The notes beneath the pieces are model-generated. The model did no database searches, was not told where the DNA came from, and was given only the letters and a program-made list of their open reading frames with translations. Of a stretch of DNA of 64,000 nucleotides, positions 18,573-26,693 are shown in pieces (position 1 is the first letter of the stretch; each line of letters opens with the position of its first letter). Position numbers and translations under genes: made by a program. Source of the stretch: DASUPK01 sp963848955 (GTDB taxonomy: Bacteria; Actinomycetota; Thermoleophilia; Solirubrobacterales; 70-9); the NCBI GenBank assembly GCA_963848955.1, contig CAWKFQ010000024.1, positions 310,001-374,000 of the forward strand. The letters are read 5' to 3'.

Positions 18573-19133
18573 ATGATTCGCAGCAAACCGATCAGATTCC
18601 TCGCCGGGGCGGCGGCCCTACCGGTGGTGGCCCTCGCCGTCGCCGGGTGTGGTGGCGGCAGCGACGACGGGGGCAGCGCCTCGGCAGCGACGGCGCCCCC
18701 CAAGACCGCCTCCGGGCAAGCGGCGACCGTCGGCACGGCGCAAGTGGGCAGCCTAGGCACGGTCCTGGTCGATTCACAGGGGCGCACCCTCTACCTGTTC
18801 GGGGCGGACTCGGGCACGAAGAGCGCCTGCTCAGGCGCCTGCGCGACCGCGTGGCCCCCGCTTCGGGACAGCGGTAAGCCGACGGCCGGCGGCGGGCTGA
18901 ATGCCTCGTTGCTGAGCACGGCAGCCCGCTCCGACGGAAATCCACAGGTCACGTACAACGGACATCCGCTGTACACGTTCGTGATGGATCAGAAGCCCGG
19001 CGACGCAAACGGTCAGGGCTCGACGGCATTCGGCGGCAGCTGGTTTGTGCTGAACACGGCAGGGAACCAGGTCACGGCGGCGGCCCAGCCGGCGACGACC
19101 ACGTCCGGTTCAAGCGGTGGCGTCGGTGGCTGA
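18573..19133 (+). CDS. Lipoprotein with Yx(F/W/Y)xxD repeats (PF03640-like)
   Basis: Signal peptide with lipobox VAGC, a linker, then two copies of the secreted-repeat unit: VLVDSQGRTLYLFGADSG with a following C-x3-C (SACSGACATAWPP), and VTYNGHPLYTFVMDQKPGD. The pattern Y-x-F-x2-D and the double unit fit the Lipoprotein_15 family, found widely in actinobacteria and of unknown role (redox or electron-transfer links have been suggested). I chose the ATG at 18573 over the GTG at 18567 because GGAG lies at the right distance. Confidence 0.88.
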   Translation: MIRSKPIRFLAGAAALPVVALAVAGCGGGSDDGGSASAATAPPKTASGQAATVGTAQVGSLGTVLVDSQGRTLYLFGADSGTKSACSGACATAWPPLRDSGKPTAGGGLNASLLSTAARSDGNPQVTYNGHPLYTFVMDQKPGDANGQGSTAFGGSWFVLNTAGNQVTAAAQPATTTSGSSGGVGG

Positions 19134-19579
19134 CTAGCCCTACGCGCGCCGCCCTCTACACCGCCGAGGCGCACGTCACCGGCGGGCGGGCTCAGGGCCA
19201 CGGCCGCACGTCGGACGGGGCGCTCGAGGTTGACCTTCGTGCGCCGACCGAGATGGGCGGAGGGGGAGGGGGTACCAATCCCGAGGAGCTCTTCGCCGTC
19301 GGTTACGCCGCCTGTTTCGAGAGCGCGCTGGGCGCGGTGGCGCGGCGCCGGAAGGTGGACGCCGGTGACGTTGCGATCGATTCCAAGGTGTCCCTCTATC
19401 CGAACGAGGACCGCGGGTTTGAGCTCGGCGTCGCGCTCGACGTCACGCTCCCGGCAATCGAGGACGACGAGACTGCGCTCGAGCTGGTCAAGGCCGCGGA
19501 GCTCGTCTGCCCCTACTCCAACGCCACCCGCGGCAACATCGAGCTCAGGCTGACCGCGAACGGCGCCGCCGCGAGCTAG
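19130..19579 (+). CDS. Ohr/OsmC-family peroxiredoxin (organic hydroperoxide resistance)
   Basis: Thiol peroxidase with both catalytic cysteines: GYAACFESAL and ELVCPYSNATRGNIEL, the latter the Ohr rather than OsmC form. The N-terminal strand region (ALYTAEAHVTGGR...DGALEVDLRAPTEMGG) is in frame well upstream of the first ATG at 19253, and Ohr needs it. The only usable start in that frame is a CTG at 19130 overlapping the preceding TGA (CTGA), which is unusual; a miscalled base is possible. About 149 residues, near the usual 140. Protects against organic peroxides in the cytosol. No OhrR regulator is adjacent. Confidence 0.85.
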   Translation: MTSPTRAALYTAEAHVTGGRAQGHGRTSDGALEVDLRAPTEMGGGGGGTNPEELFAVGYAACFESALGAVARRRKVDAGDVAIDSKVSLYPNEDRGFELGVALDVTLPAIEDDETALELVKAAELVCPYSNATRGNIELRLTANGAAAS

Positions 19580-19589
19580 GCGCGATCGC

Positions 19590-19621
19590 GCCGACCCCCC
19601 GGCGGCAGCCGGCGGGTCGGC
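19590..19621 (+). terminator. GC-rich hairpin after ohr
   Basis: Imperfect inverted repeat GCCGACCC...GGGTCGGC with an inner CGGC/GCCG stem, 10 bases after the ohr stop. No T run follows, so termination is likely but not certain. The convergent gene ends at 19646, so it may act both ways. Confidence 0.5.
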
Positions 19622-19645
19622 GGTCCCACTACGGCGGCAACTCGG

Positions 19646-20038
19646 TCAGCCGTGGGCACGTGCCTCGTTCAGCGTCACGGCCTCGCCAATAAGGGCCTTC
19701 AATGCCTCCTCGTCAATCTTCTCGCCCTCGTGGAAGTCGATGGCGCGTCTGGTGTTGCCGCCGAGGCTGGAGTTGAAGAGGCCTGATGGGTCCTCGAGCG
19801 CGGCCCCCTTGGCAAAGGTCATCTTCACGACGTTCTTGTAGGTCTCGCCCGTGCAGATCAATCCGTCGTGAGACCACACCGGCGTCCCCGGGTTCGTGGG
19901 TTTCACCCACTTCCACTCCTCGACAACCTCGGGGTCGGCTTGCTTGATCAGGGTCCGGATCTGGGCGAGCATCTCGCCCCGCCAGTCGCCCAGCTCCCTG
20001 ATCCTCTCGTCAATCATCCGGGATGGTGCCTTTTCCAT
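19646..20038 (-). CDS. DUF1801 domain protein
   Basis: About 130 residues from the ATG at 20038 (MEKAPSRMIDERI), with GGAAAGAA upstream. Features are DWRGEMLAQIRTLIKQADPEVVEEWKW, PVWSHDGLICTGETYK, and the C-terminal FNSSLGGNTRRAIDFHEGEKIDEEALKALI, all typical of the YdhG/DUF1801 family (fold known, biochemical role unclear). An upstream in-frame ATG at 20077 exists but lies in Lys/Asn-rich atypical sequence. Last chromosomal gene before the island; its 5' side faces the displaced tRNA terminator at 20104. Confidence 0.85.
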   Translation of the reverse strand: MEKAPSRMIDERIRELGDWRGEMLAQIRTLIKQADPEVVEEWKWVKPTNPGTPVWSHDGLICTGETYKNVVKMTFAKGAALEDPSGLFNSSLGGNTRRAIDFHEGEKIDEEALKALIGEAVTLNEARAHG

Positions 20039-20103
20039 GGCGTTCTTTCCGTTCCGTTTGTTTCCCAGCAAGAACACGATGCCCTACAGCGGCGACCGTG
20101 CGC

Positions 20104-20123
20104 AAAAACCCCGCCTAGCGGGG
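20104..20123 (-). terminator. Terminator displaced from the tRNA gene
   Basis: Read on the minus strand: perfect stem CCCCGC-tag-GCGGGG followed by five T, i.e. a textbook intrinsic terminator just beyond the 42-bp tRNA 3' copy at 20133. It best fits the original terminator of the tRNA(CAU) gene, pushed 25 kb away by the insertions. A weaker look-alike follows the intact tRNA near 45732-45750. Confidence 0.7.
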
Positions 20124-20132
20124 ATTCCCAGG

Positions 20133-20174
20133 TGCCGGAGGAGGGACTCGAACCCCCGACACGCGGATTATGAT
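20133..20174 (-). repeat. att-like tRNA 3'-half repeat, copy 1 (left end of island)
   Basis: 42 bases identical to positions 45763-45804, i.e. the 3' end of the tRNA(CAU) gene from discriminator base to anticodon loop. No 5' half follows, so no cloverleaf can form. The next 20 bases are also shared with copy 2. Marks the outer end of the island and of segment E1. Confidence 0.92.
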
Positions 20175-20197
20175 CGCGCCCGTGCTGTCCGGCCAAG

Positions 20198-20485
20198 TCA
20201 GGTGGAATCGGAATCCCGGCGGTCCTTCGGGGATTCGGAGGGGGAGCGTTCGTTTGGAGTGGATTCCTCTCCGGGCTGGCCTGTTGTCACCTCGTTGCCA
20301 CACTCGACGCCGGCTTCGGCGTTCAGGGCCTTCCAAGCGGCCTCGATTCCCGCGTCCAACTCCTCGATCCCTTGCAGCACGGTTTTTCCGCCGGACAACT
20401 GAGCGAGGAGAACTGCTTGGTCCCGCGCGAAGCCGGCGTACAGGAGGAGCGACGCGCGACTCGCGAGGGTTCGGGCGGGTCCCAT
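20198..20485 (-). pseudogene. Putative integrase C-terminal remnant (E1 left end)
   Basis: 95-residue ORF whose stop lies about 25 bases from the att copy, the position occupied by an integrase 3' end in tRNA-targeting elements. The tail VECGNEVTTGQPGEES resembles the GGNRVVTE tails at the E2 and E4 left ends. Upstream is an amphipathic helix (KTVLQGIEELDAGIEAAWKAL). No catalytic Arg, His or Tyr motif remains, so the assignment depends on position and tail similarity. Confidence 0.4.
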
Positions 20486-20559
20486 CTCGGACTGGGGGGT
20501 CCGCGTTCTACGAACGGCAGTGGGAGCGAGAGCGGCAGCGGCACAACGAGCGGCGGCGA

Positions 20560-20965
20560 GCCACAGGGGTTCTGGGAGCGGGTGAAGCTCCGGGGCCTGT
20601 CGGGCTGGCTGGCCTCGACGAGGTCGTGCGAGTCCGGGACCTCGGGCAGCTACCGCGCCGACACCGGCGACGGGTTCTACGGCCTATCAGTTCGACTGGG
20701 ACTCGTGGGACGGGGCCGGCGGCTCGGCAACCCGGCCGACGCGCCGGCGCGCGAGCAGGACTACCGCGCGGTCATCTGGAGGGGCCTCGCCGGGACCGGC
20801 GCCTGGCCCAACTGCGGGTGTTGCGGCGCGCGATCGGGGCGGCGGCGGCCATCGTGGCCCTCGCCGCGCCCGGACCCCGCGTACGGCGAGGCGAGCGAGG
20901 CCCCGCCGGCCGTGCAGGACGCGGCGGCGGCGAGCGTGCCGTACGACGCCTGGCCGAACTGCTGA
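20560..20965 (+). pseudogene. Transglycosylase-like (Rpf/lysozyme-fold) domain, frame-broken
   Basis: The recognisable domain is CESGTSGSYRADTGDGFYG, then YQFDWDSWDGAGGS (next frame), then GNPADAPAREQDYRAV...GAWPNCG (first frame again), with shifts near 20687 and 20732. Together they give the CESG-DTGNGYYG-YQFD-W-GG-GNPADA-EQ pattern of resuscitation-promoting-factor-like transglycosylases, which cleave peptidoglycan. The presumed catalytic Glu is in CESG. The upstream start is unclear (Ser/Gly/Thr-rich or Arg-rich depending on frame). A second AWPNC motif ends the ORF at 20965, preceded in another frame by a signal-peptide-like stretch from GTG 20818 (VLRRAIGAAAAIVALAAP). Real decay or assembly error cannot be separated here. 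Confidence 0.5.
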
Positions 20966-21078
20966 ACGCCGACCGCTGCGGGGGTGCCGGTTTAGTGCCG
21001 ACCCCCCGCGGCGGCGGCCCCTACGGTCGGGACGCCCGTTAGTTGGAAGCGGGGGGGTTACCCGTTGGAGGGAGAAGC

Positions 21079-21690
21079 ATGAAGAAGATCATCCTGCTCG
21101 TCGCCGTGCTGGCCGCAGCGCTGGCGGTGCCGAGCGCAGCATCGTTCGCCGCCGGGTCCGGCTCCGCTGGGCCTGCGGCACACACCGCCGCCAAGTCGGG
21201 GCCAGTGGTCCGAGACTGCGCCTGGGCGCAGAGGCACACCCGCTTCATGGCGGTCCGCGTCAAGAAGGTTCGCAAGCGCGTTGTGAACGGCCAGCTTCCC
21301 GTTTACAAGCTGAAGCAGGCGCTGAGGATTTACAAGTCGGCGCTGCGCTACAAGAACAGCGTCTGCGCGCCTGCGCCGACCACCGGCGGCGGCGGCGGGG
21401 GCAGTACCGGCCCCACCCCGCTGGCTCTCTCATCGAGCGAGGTCGCGAATCGCGTGGCTTCACAGGCGTGGGCGTACTGCCTGCCCGACGCCGCGTGCGA
21501 GTCGTCCGGCACCTACTCGATGTCGGACTGCGACTACGTGTCCACCTACACGTGGGCGTGTTACGGCTGGAACTACCAGGGCTATGGCGACGGCTCGACC
21601 TGCGAGTTCCGCGAGGTCGTGAGTCGCTCCGGCTACAACGGCATCACCTCCTACCGGGATCAGAACTACGGGTGGTACTGCCACTACTAA
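21079..21690 (+). CDS. Secreted Tyr/Cys-rich protein of unknown function
   Basis: Signal peptide MKKIILLVAVLAAALAVPSA with GGAGGGAGAA before the ATG at 21079. The mature part has a basic helical segment with two Cys (RDCAWAQRHTRF...KNSVCAP), a Gly run, and a C-terminal domain rich in Tyr, Trp, Ser and Cys (YCLPDAACESSGTYS..., DQNYGWYCHY) with at least five further Cys, suggesting disulfides. Not recognised. About 203 residues, exported. Cargo of segment E1. Confidence 0.7.
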   Translation: MKKIILLVAVLAAALAVPSAASFAAGSGSAGPAAHTAAKSGPVVRDCAWAQRHTRFMAVRVKKVRKRVVNGQLPVYKLKQALRIYKSALRYKNSVCAPAPTTGGGGGGSTGPTPLALSSSEVANRVASQAWAYCLPDAACESSGTYSMSDCDYVSTYTWACYGWNYQGYGDGSTCEFREVVSRSGYNGITSYRDQNYGWYCHY

Positions 21691-21730
21691 GGGTCTGCGT
21701 CTGACTGACGCGGAGCATCCGCGCCAGGGG

Positions 21731-21752
21731 TCACTGCCTGGCGTGGTTCTCC
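21731..21752 (+). terminator. Hairpin between secreted-protein genes
   Basis: Inverted repeat CGCCAGG...CCTGGCG with an 8-base loop, directly after a smaller GCGGA/TCCGC hairpin, about 40 bases past the stop at 21690. No T run, so a terminator or an mRNA-stabilising hairpin. Confidence 0.4.
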
Positions 21753-21791
21753 GCGCCGCCCGGCGCGGGTTACAGGAAAGGACGGGCAGAG

Positions 21792-22916
21792 ATGCCTCGA
21801 TTCAAGAAGATCGGCGCGGTTGCCGCGGCCTCCGCCCTGGCGCTCGCCGTCGGGGCGTGCGGCGGTGGCGGAGGGGATACCAACACGGCGAAGTCGCAGC
21901 AGGAGATAGCTGCCGACAGCCAGCGGCGCGTGCAGCTCCTGGTCGCCACCTACCCGGGGGACTCCCCCGGCCTGTCCCGCTATACCTGCTCCTCCTGGGC
22001 CGATCGGAGCCTGGGCGTGGACCTGGTCGTCACGGACGCCCACTGCACGAGCGCGCCGAACCTCACCGTCGGCGGGGTCCCCGCCTCGATCGTCGGGGTG
22101 GACAACGTCCACGACATCGCGGTCCTCAGCGTTCCCGGGTCGTCGGCTAAGGGCTCGCTCAGGCTCGCGAGCAAGGCCCCGGTGATCGGAGACAAGGTCT
22201 ACACGCTCGGCTACCCGAGCAACGGCACGACGGCCGACTCGCCGTACCAGGTGACCGCCGGCGACGTGTCGGCGGTGGCGGGCGTCACGCTCCAGGTTTC
22301 GAGCGACGCCTTCGACGGCCTCTGGAACGAGGTCAACGCGCCGAACGACAACGGCGCGACGACGCTGTCGAACCTGACGCAGACGACCTCCCCGACCACC
22401 GCCGGCGGGTCCGGCGGCCCGGTGCTGAACCAGCGGGGCGAGGTCGTCGGGATGACCGAGACGGGCACGGAGGTCGCGAGCCAGAACGACGCGACCTCGC
22501 TGGCGACGCTGCGGGCGGCCCTGCCGGGGCTGGCCGCTGGCACCCACAGCGCGTACACGGGGATCAACATGTACGCGGTCCCGTCTAAGTACGTCGCCGC
22601 GCAGCAGGCGACCGGGCTGGACCTCCCGGGGTTCGCGTTCGTCTACTCCGTCCAGCCGGGCTCGTCGGCTGACCAGCAGGTGGAGGTCTACGGCGACGAC
22701 CTCGGCCGGTACATCCGGCAGGCGGCGGGTAAGTACGGCACCTACGTCGCCGTCAGCTCGATCAACGGGCAGCAGTTCACGACCCAGCAGGACTTCGTGA
22801 ACCAGCTGGCGGCCCTGCCGAAGGGCCAGGAGGTGCGGATGCACCTGTTCGAGACGGCGCTGGACCCTCACGGGTACTTCGACGACATCGGCACGGTGCG
22901 GTTCTCGCTCCCGTAA
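21792..22916 (+). CDS. Trypsin-like serine protease lipoprotein (S1/HtrA-like)
   Basis: 374 residues. The signal peptide ends with lipobox VGAC, then a chymotrypsin-fold protease with His in VVTDAHCTS, Asp in VDNVHDIAVL, and Ser in TAGGSGGPVLN followed by GEVVGMTETG, so the triad is intact. The C-terminal 110 residues (GFAFVYSVQPGSSADQQ...VAVSSINGQQFTTQQDFVNQL) look like a divergent PDZ domain. Lipid-anchored outside the cell; probable protein quality control or processing. Largest intact gene of E1. Confidence 0.87.
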   Translation: MPRFKKIGAVAAASALALAVGACGGGGGDTNTAKSQQEIAADSQRRVQLLVATYPGDSPGLSRYTCSSWADRSLGVDLVVTDAHCTSAPNLTVGGVPASIVGVDNVHDIAVLSVPGSSAKGSLRLASKAPVIGDKVYTLGYPSNGTTADSPYQVTAGDVSAVAGVTLQVSSDAFDGLWNEVNAPNDNGATTLSNLTQTTSPTTAGGSGGPVLNQRGEVVGMTETGTEVASQNDATSLATLRAALPGLAAGTHSAYTGINMYAVPSKYVAAQQATGLDLPGFAFVYSVQPGSSADQQVEVYGDDLGRYIRQAAGKYGTYVAVSSINGQQFTTQQDFVNQLAALPKGQEVRMHLFETALDPHGYFDDIGTVRFSLP

Positions 22917-23004
22917 CGCGGACGACTTCCTGGGCGGGCCTCCCGTCAGCCCAGGTGCGCAAGGGCCTCGCCTAACCGGCGGGGCCAGACGCGAGCGCGA
23001 GCCT

Positions 23005-23112
23005 GTGACCTGCGCCAACTGCGGCGAGCCGTTCACGCCGAAGCGATCCGACGCCCGCTACTGCTCGACGCGCTGCCGGGTGGCGGCGCACCGGAAGTCT
23101 CGACCGGGTTGA
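23005..23112 (+). CDS. 35-residue zinc-finger miniprotein
   Basis: GTG-start ORF with C-x2-C (CANC) near the start and C-x3-C (CSTRC) 13 residues later, then a basic tail. This is the pattern of a treble-clef or FCS-like zinc finger (pair spacing PFTPKRSDARY). Such mini-fingers are common in mobile regions. No strong ribosome-binding site. Confidence 0.5.
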   Translation: MTCANCGEPFTPKRSDARYCSTRCRVAAHRKSRPG

Positions 23113-23369
23113 AGGTCAGGTTCAGCGGGCGCCGGGAGGCACGAACCGGACGAGGACGCGGCGCCGGCCCTCGATCCTCCGTCGCGCCACGCGCTCGACT
23201 CCCTGGCCTTGATCCCGAGCCGCTTCACGCAGCACTCGCAGGCATAGCGGCGATCTACGGGTCGAACGGCGACCGAGCCAGCTCGCCGGCAGTGCGAGCA
23301 TGTAGCTGAGCGCGTCGCGACTGCAGTTGCAGAAGGCGCGTTACCACTTAGTTGCCCCCGGGGCGCCAC
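23058..23369 (-). CDS. Possible small zinc-ribbon protein
   Basis: 103 residues as read. The credible part is CSHCRRAGSVAVRPVDRRYACECCVKRLGI, two CxxC pairs about 20 residues apart. The C-terminal part overlaps the antisense of the miniprotein at 23005, so only one of them may be complete. Start uncertain. The bases up to the att copy at 23420 otherwise hold only the E1 right end. Confidence 0.35.
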   Translation of the reverse strand: MAPRGQLSGNAPSATAVATRSATCSHCRRAGSVAVRPVDRRYACECCVKRLGIKARESSAWRDGGSRAGAASSSGSCLPAPAEPDLQPGRDFRCAATRQRVEQ

Positions 23370-23419
23370 CGCGAACGTCAGGCGGAGGTCGATTCCGCCG
23401 TTAGCAGCGACTTCTCAGA

Positions 23420-23461
23420 TGCCGGAGGAGGGACTCGAACCCCCGACACGCGGATTATGAT
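23420..23461 (-). repeat. att-like tRNA 3'-half repeat, copy 2 (E1/E2 junction)
   Basis: Perfect 42-base copy of the tRNA(CAU) 3' half. Identity with copy 1 continues for 20 more bases on its right side. The E1 right end just before it (TTAGCAGCGACTTCTCAGA) resembles the E4 right end before the intact tRNA. Confidence 0.92.
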
Positions 23462-23508
23462 CGCGCCCGTGCTGTCCGGCCGAGTCCGCTCCAGTCCCCG
23501 AATCGCCG

Positions 23509-23600
23509 CTAAGTCGCGGTTTCCGGGACGGGCCACTCCACCTGAGTCGGCTCGATTCCGGTCGGCTCCGTTACCACTCTGTTACCACCCCCGAGTTAGC
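23509..23600 (-). pseudogene. Integrase-tail remnant and repeat pair (E2 left end)
   Basis: A short minus-strand reading GGGNRVVTEPTGIEPTQ... ending at a TAG (23509-23511), closely similar to the E4 left-end tail. The DNA for GGNRVVT is a pair of GTGGTAAC direct repeats 11 bases apart (plus strand 23572-23590), which could also be arm-type integrase sites. An upstream stop shows the gene is truncated. The rest of 23462-23780 holds no convincing gene. Confidence 0.4.
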
Positions 23601-23780
23601 TCGGGGTCGACCGGACGGGTTAGCCTCTCCGCGTGCTCATTCGGAACGCTCATCCCGCACGATCTGGCCAGGTCGACGCACTCCTCGCGCAAAGCAGGAG
23701 TGCGCAAAAACGTGCTCCAGACACTTGCGAGTCGTGTCATGGGATGGGCATCCGGTGCGCCCAAGAGCGCCCCGGGGACG

Positions 23781-26690
23781 TCAGGTCGGCGTACGCTCGG
23801 GCGCCGAGAGCGCGGCGGACAACTGGTCGCGGGACCGGATGTCGAGCTTCTGGAAGGCGTGTCGCAGGTGGGTCTCGACCGTCGCCGTGGTTATGAACAG
23901 CTCCTGGGCGATTCTCCGGTTCGTCAGGCCGGTGGACGCGAGGTCCGCAACCCGCCGTTCGGCGGCGGTCAGCGACTGCGCGCCTGAGACGGCGAGGCGA
24001 CGTGGTCGGGCTCCCGTCGCTCGCAGCTCGTCGCGCGCGTGCTCCGCGAGCCTCGTCGCGCCGCACGCGTGCGCTAGGTCCATGCCCGCCCGAAGCGGCG
24101 CGCGAGCATCGGCACGCCGGCCCGACCGGCGTATCGCCGCGCCAAGCTCGATCTGGGCGCGGGCCAGTTCGAGCCGCGCCGGCGAGTCCTCGAGGGCGTC
24201 CACCGCCGCCGCGAGCCGTTCGACGTCACGCTCGACGAGCCCGGCGCCGCGCAGCGCGAGTCCGATCGCGAGCGGTGTGCCCCAGCGCTCGGCGAGGGTG
24301 AGTTCTTCGGAGATGAGCTCGCGCGCCCGGCCGCTGTCGCCGAGCGCCTGTGACTGCACCCCGGCGAGCGACCGCCACGCCGGCACCGCGCGTCGGATCC
24401 CCAGCCGCTCGTACCGGTGCCCGACCTCGATCGCGTCGGTCAACGCCTGCTCGCGCCGGCCTTGGAGGGCGCGCACGCGCGCGCGCCCGAAGAGCAAAGG
24501 CGTCATCTCCTGCTGCTCCGGCAGCTCGGCGGTCATGCCGTGCTGGTCCAGAAGGCGCTCGGCATCCTCGAGGCGGCCCTGCTCGGCTCGGACGACTGCG
24601 AGCAACGTCGCGAGCGGTCCGGCGGGGCCGCCCAGCTCCTGCGCGGCCCGCAAGTCGGCCTCGGCGGGGAGCAGCTCGCCGCGCTCGAGCTGCAGGTAGC
24701 CCCGCATGCCGACGAGCACAGCGTAGGACGCGACCCGCCCGTCCCGGCGAGCCGCCTCAATGCCGGCGCCGACGAACGCCTCCGCCTGCTCGAAGCGACC
24801 TGCGCGCATCAGGGTCGTCGCTATCTCTGTGCCAGACAACACCGGCGGGCGGATCCCGCCCGAGGCACTGGCGATCATCAACTCCGCCGTCCGTGCGTGC
24901 TCCGCCGCGGTGTCGTCCGGCGTGATCGCCGCCACGCAGGCGAGCACGTAGCACTCCGCGGGCGTGTCACCCGCCAGCTCCAGCGCCCGCCGACGCAGCC
25001 CCTCGACCTCATCACCACCGATGCTCGGGTCCATCCGCGCGCACATCGCCAGCAGGCCGTCGAGCAGCAGCCCGAACTCGCGGTCGCGGTCGCCGAGGTC
25101 GTGGCGGGCGCGACCGACGATCGCAGCCGCCTCCGCCCACCGGAACATGGGGACGAACCACTCGGCGAGCTCGAGCGCCAGGCGCGCGCGCCCGCGCGGA
25201 TCGTCGACCAGCGCGATGGCCGCCTCAAGGTGCCGCGCGCCCTCCGGCCGCCCCGCCGCCAGCTGCGCCGAGCCCAGCTCGCTCAAGACGGCGGCACGGG
25301 CGCTCGCGGGCGGGGGCTCGGCCCGCGCCCGCGCGAGGTGGGTGCTGGCCAGCTCCGGGGAGCCCTGGGCGCGCGCTTCTCGCGCCGCCTCCCGCAGGCG
25401 CTCGACGACCCACGCGTCCGCCGCCGGCGCGGCAACCAGCAGATGAGCCGCGACCGCTGCCGGCGTCGCGTGGCGCTCGCTCAGCAGGCGTGCCGCCTGG
25501 CCATGGGCGAACGCCCGGGACACTGCTGGCATCGCGTCTACCACCGCCTGGCGCACCACGGGATGGCAAAAGCTCAGCGGCACGTCGTCCGCAAGCACGT
25601 CGGCGGCGGCGAGCGCGGCGGCCGCGTGCATCGCTGTCGCGGTGTCGAGCCCGGCGAGCCGGGCAGTGAGGTCGAGCGGAGCACGGTCCCCGAGTACCGC
25701 CACCGCCTGTGTCAGCGGGGTCGCCCCAGCCGGCAGGGAATCGATCCGGCGCAACACAGCGCGCGCCAAGCGGGCGGGGCCCATGGTCGGAACGACATGT
25801 GCCGCCGCGGCATCGGGCGCCGCCCCACGCCCCTCCAGCGCGCGCATAAGCTCGCGGACGAGCAGCGCGTTCCCGCCGGTGGCGTGGTGGCAGGCGGTGG
25901 CAAACGCCGGATCGACCGGCGCGCCTAGCCGAGCCGCAGCCATCGCGCTGACTGCCGCCAGGTTGAGTGGCGCCGGCCGCAGCGCGATCGCGCGCTCGTC
26001 CTCGAGCAGCGACGCCGCGAGCGTGCGGTCCTCGCCAGGAGTGGCGGGACGCAGGGCCACCACCAGCGCAACCGACGAGCCCTCGAGGCGGCGCGCCAAA
26101 TACGCGAGAAAGCGCTGGGAGGGCGCGTCGGCCCAGTGCAGGTCGTCGACCGCCAACAGCACAGGCTCATGAGCGGCGAGGTTGGCGGTCAGCCAGTAGA
26201 GACCGTGCACGACGGCTTGGAGGGTCTCGCGATCTGCGGGCACACCGGACTCCCGGCCGGTGGGGCCCAGGCCGAGGGCCGGAAGCGCCAACCGCGCCGG
26301 CCCGTCGAGGAGTGCTGAGCGCCGGCCAGCGTCCGCCGTGGCGAGCACGGGCTCGAACAGCGCGCGGGCGATCCCGAATACGTAGCCGCGCTCGAGCTCG
26401 CTACCTTGCGCTCTGAGCGTGGCCGCCCCGGCCACTCGAGCCCGCTCGCACGCCACGTCGAGCAGCCGCGTCTTGCCGATACCGGCTGGTCCTTCGACGG
26501 TCACCAGCGCCCCGTTGCCCGCTCGCGCCGCAGCCAGCGCAGTCGAGAGGTACGCGAGCTCGGATTCCCGCTCGAGCAGCGTGACCTCAGGGTCCCCGGC
26601 CGCAAAGTTCACGGTCGGTCCTCGATGCCGGATCGGCGACCCGTCGCCATGATCGTGACCCAAGGAAGAAACACCACCAGGAGGAAACAT
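23781..26690 (-). CDS. LAL-type LuxR regulator (large ATP-binding)
   Basis: About 969-residue STAND-like regulator. P-loop GPAGIGKT at residues 67-74 from the ATG at 26690, Walker B VLLAVDDLHWAD, a long TPR-like helical middle, and a C-terminal LuxR HTH (LTAAERRVADLASTGLTNRRIAQELFITTATVETHLRHAFQKL). The ATG at 26771 would overlap the divergent oxidase start. 26690 or the GTG at 26612 (just before LLERESEL, where family homology usually begins) are more likely. Intact with no frameshift. Divergent from the FAD oxidase, which it may control (inference). Cargo of E2. Confidence 0.88.
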   Translation of the reverse strand: MFPPGGVSSLGHDHGDGSPIRHRGPTVNFAAGDPEVTLLERESELAYLSTALAAARAGNGALVTVEGPAGIGKTRLLDVACERARVAGAATLRAQGSELERGYVFGIARALFEPVLATADAGRRSALLDGPARLALPALGLGPTGRESGVPADRETLQAVVHGLYWLTANLAAHEPVLLAVDDLHWADAPSQRFLAYLARRLEGSSVALVVALRPATPGEDRTLAASLLEDERAIALRPAPLNLAAVSAMAAARLGAPVDPAFATACHHATGGNALLVRELMRALEGRGAAPDAAAAHVVPTMGPARLARAVLRRIDSLPAGATPLTQAVAVLGDRAPLDLTARLAGLDTATAMHAAAALAAADVLADDVPLSFCHPVVRQAVVDAMPAVSRAFAHGQAARLLSERHATPAAVAAHLLVAAPAADAWVVERLREAAREARAQGSPELASTHLARARAEPPPASARAAVLSELGSAQLAAGRPEGARHLEAAIALVDDPRGRARLALELAEWFVPMFRWAEAAAIVGRARHDLGDRDREFGLLLDGLLAMCARMDPSIGGDEVEGLRRRALELAGDTPAECYVLACVAAITPDDTAAEHARTAELMIASASGGIRPPVLSGTEIATTLMRAGRFEQAEAFVGAGIEAARRDGRVASYAVLVGMRGYLQLERGELLPAEADLRAAQELGGPAGPLATLLAVVRAEQGRLEDAERLLDQHGMTAELPEQQEMTPLLFGRARVRALQGRREQALTDAIEVGHRYERLGIRRAVPAWRSLAGVQSQALGDSGRARELISEELTLAERWGTPLAIGLALRGAGLVERDVERLAAAVDALEDSPARLELARAQIELGAAIRRSGRRADARAPLRAGMDLAHACGATRLAEHARDELRATGARPRRLAVSGAQSLTAAERRVADLASTGLTNRRIAQELFITTATVETHLRHAFQKLDIRSRDQLSAALSAPERTPT

Positions 26691-26693
26691 CAA

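Noticed and set aside
24417..25928. Long plus-strand open frame opposite the E2 LAL gene
   Set aside because: Arg/His/Gln-rich shadow of a high-GC gene with an intact P-loop and HTH on the other strand.
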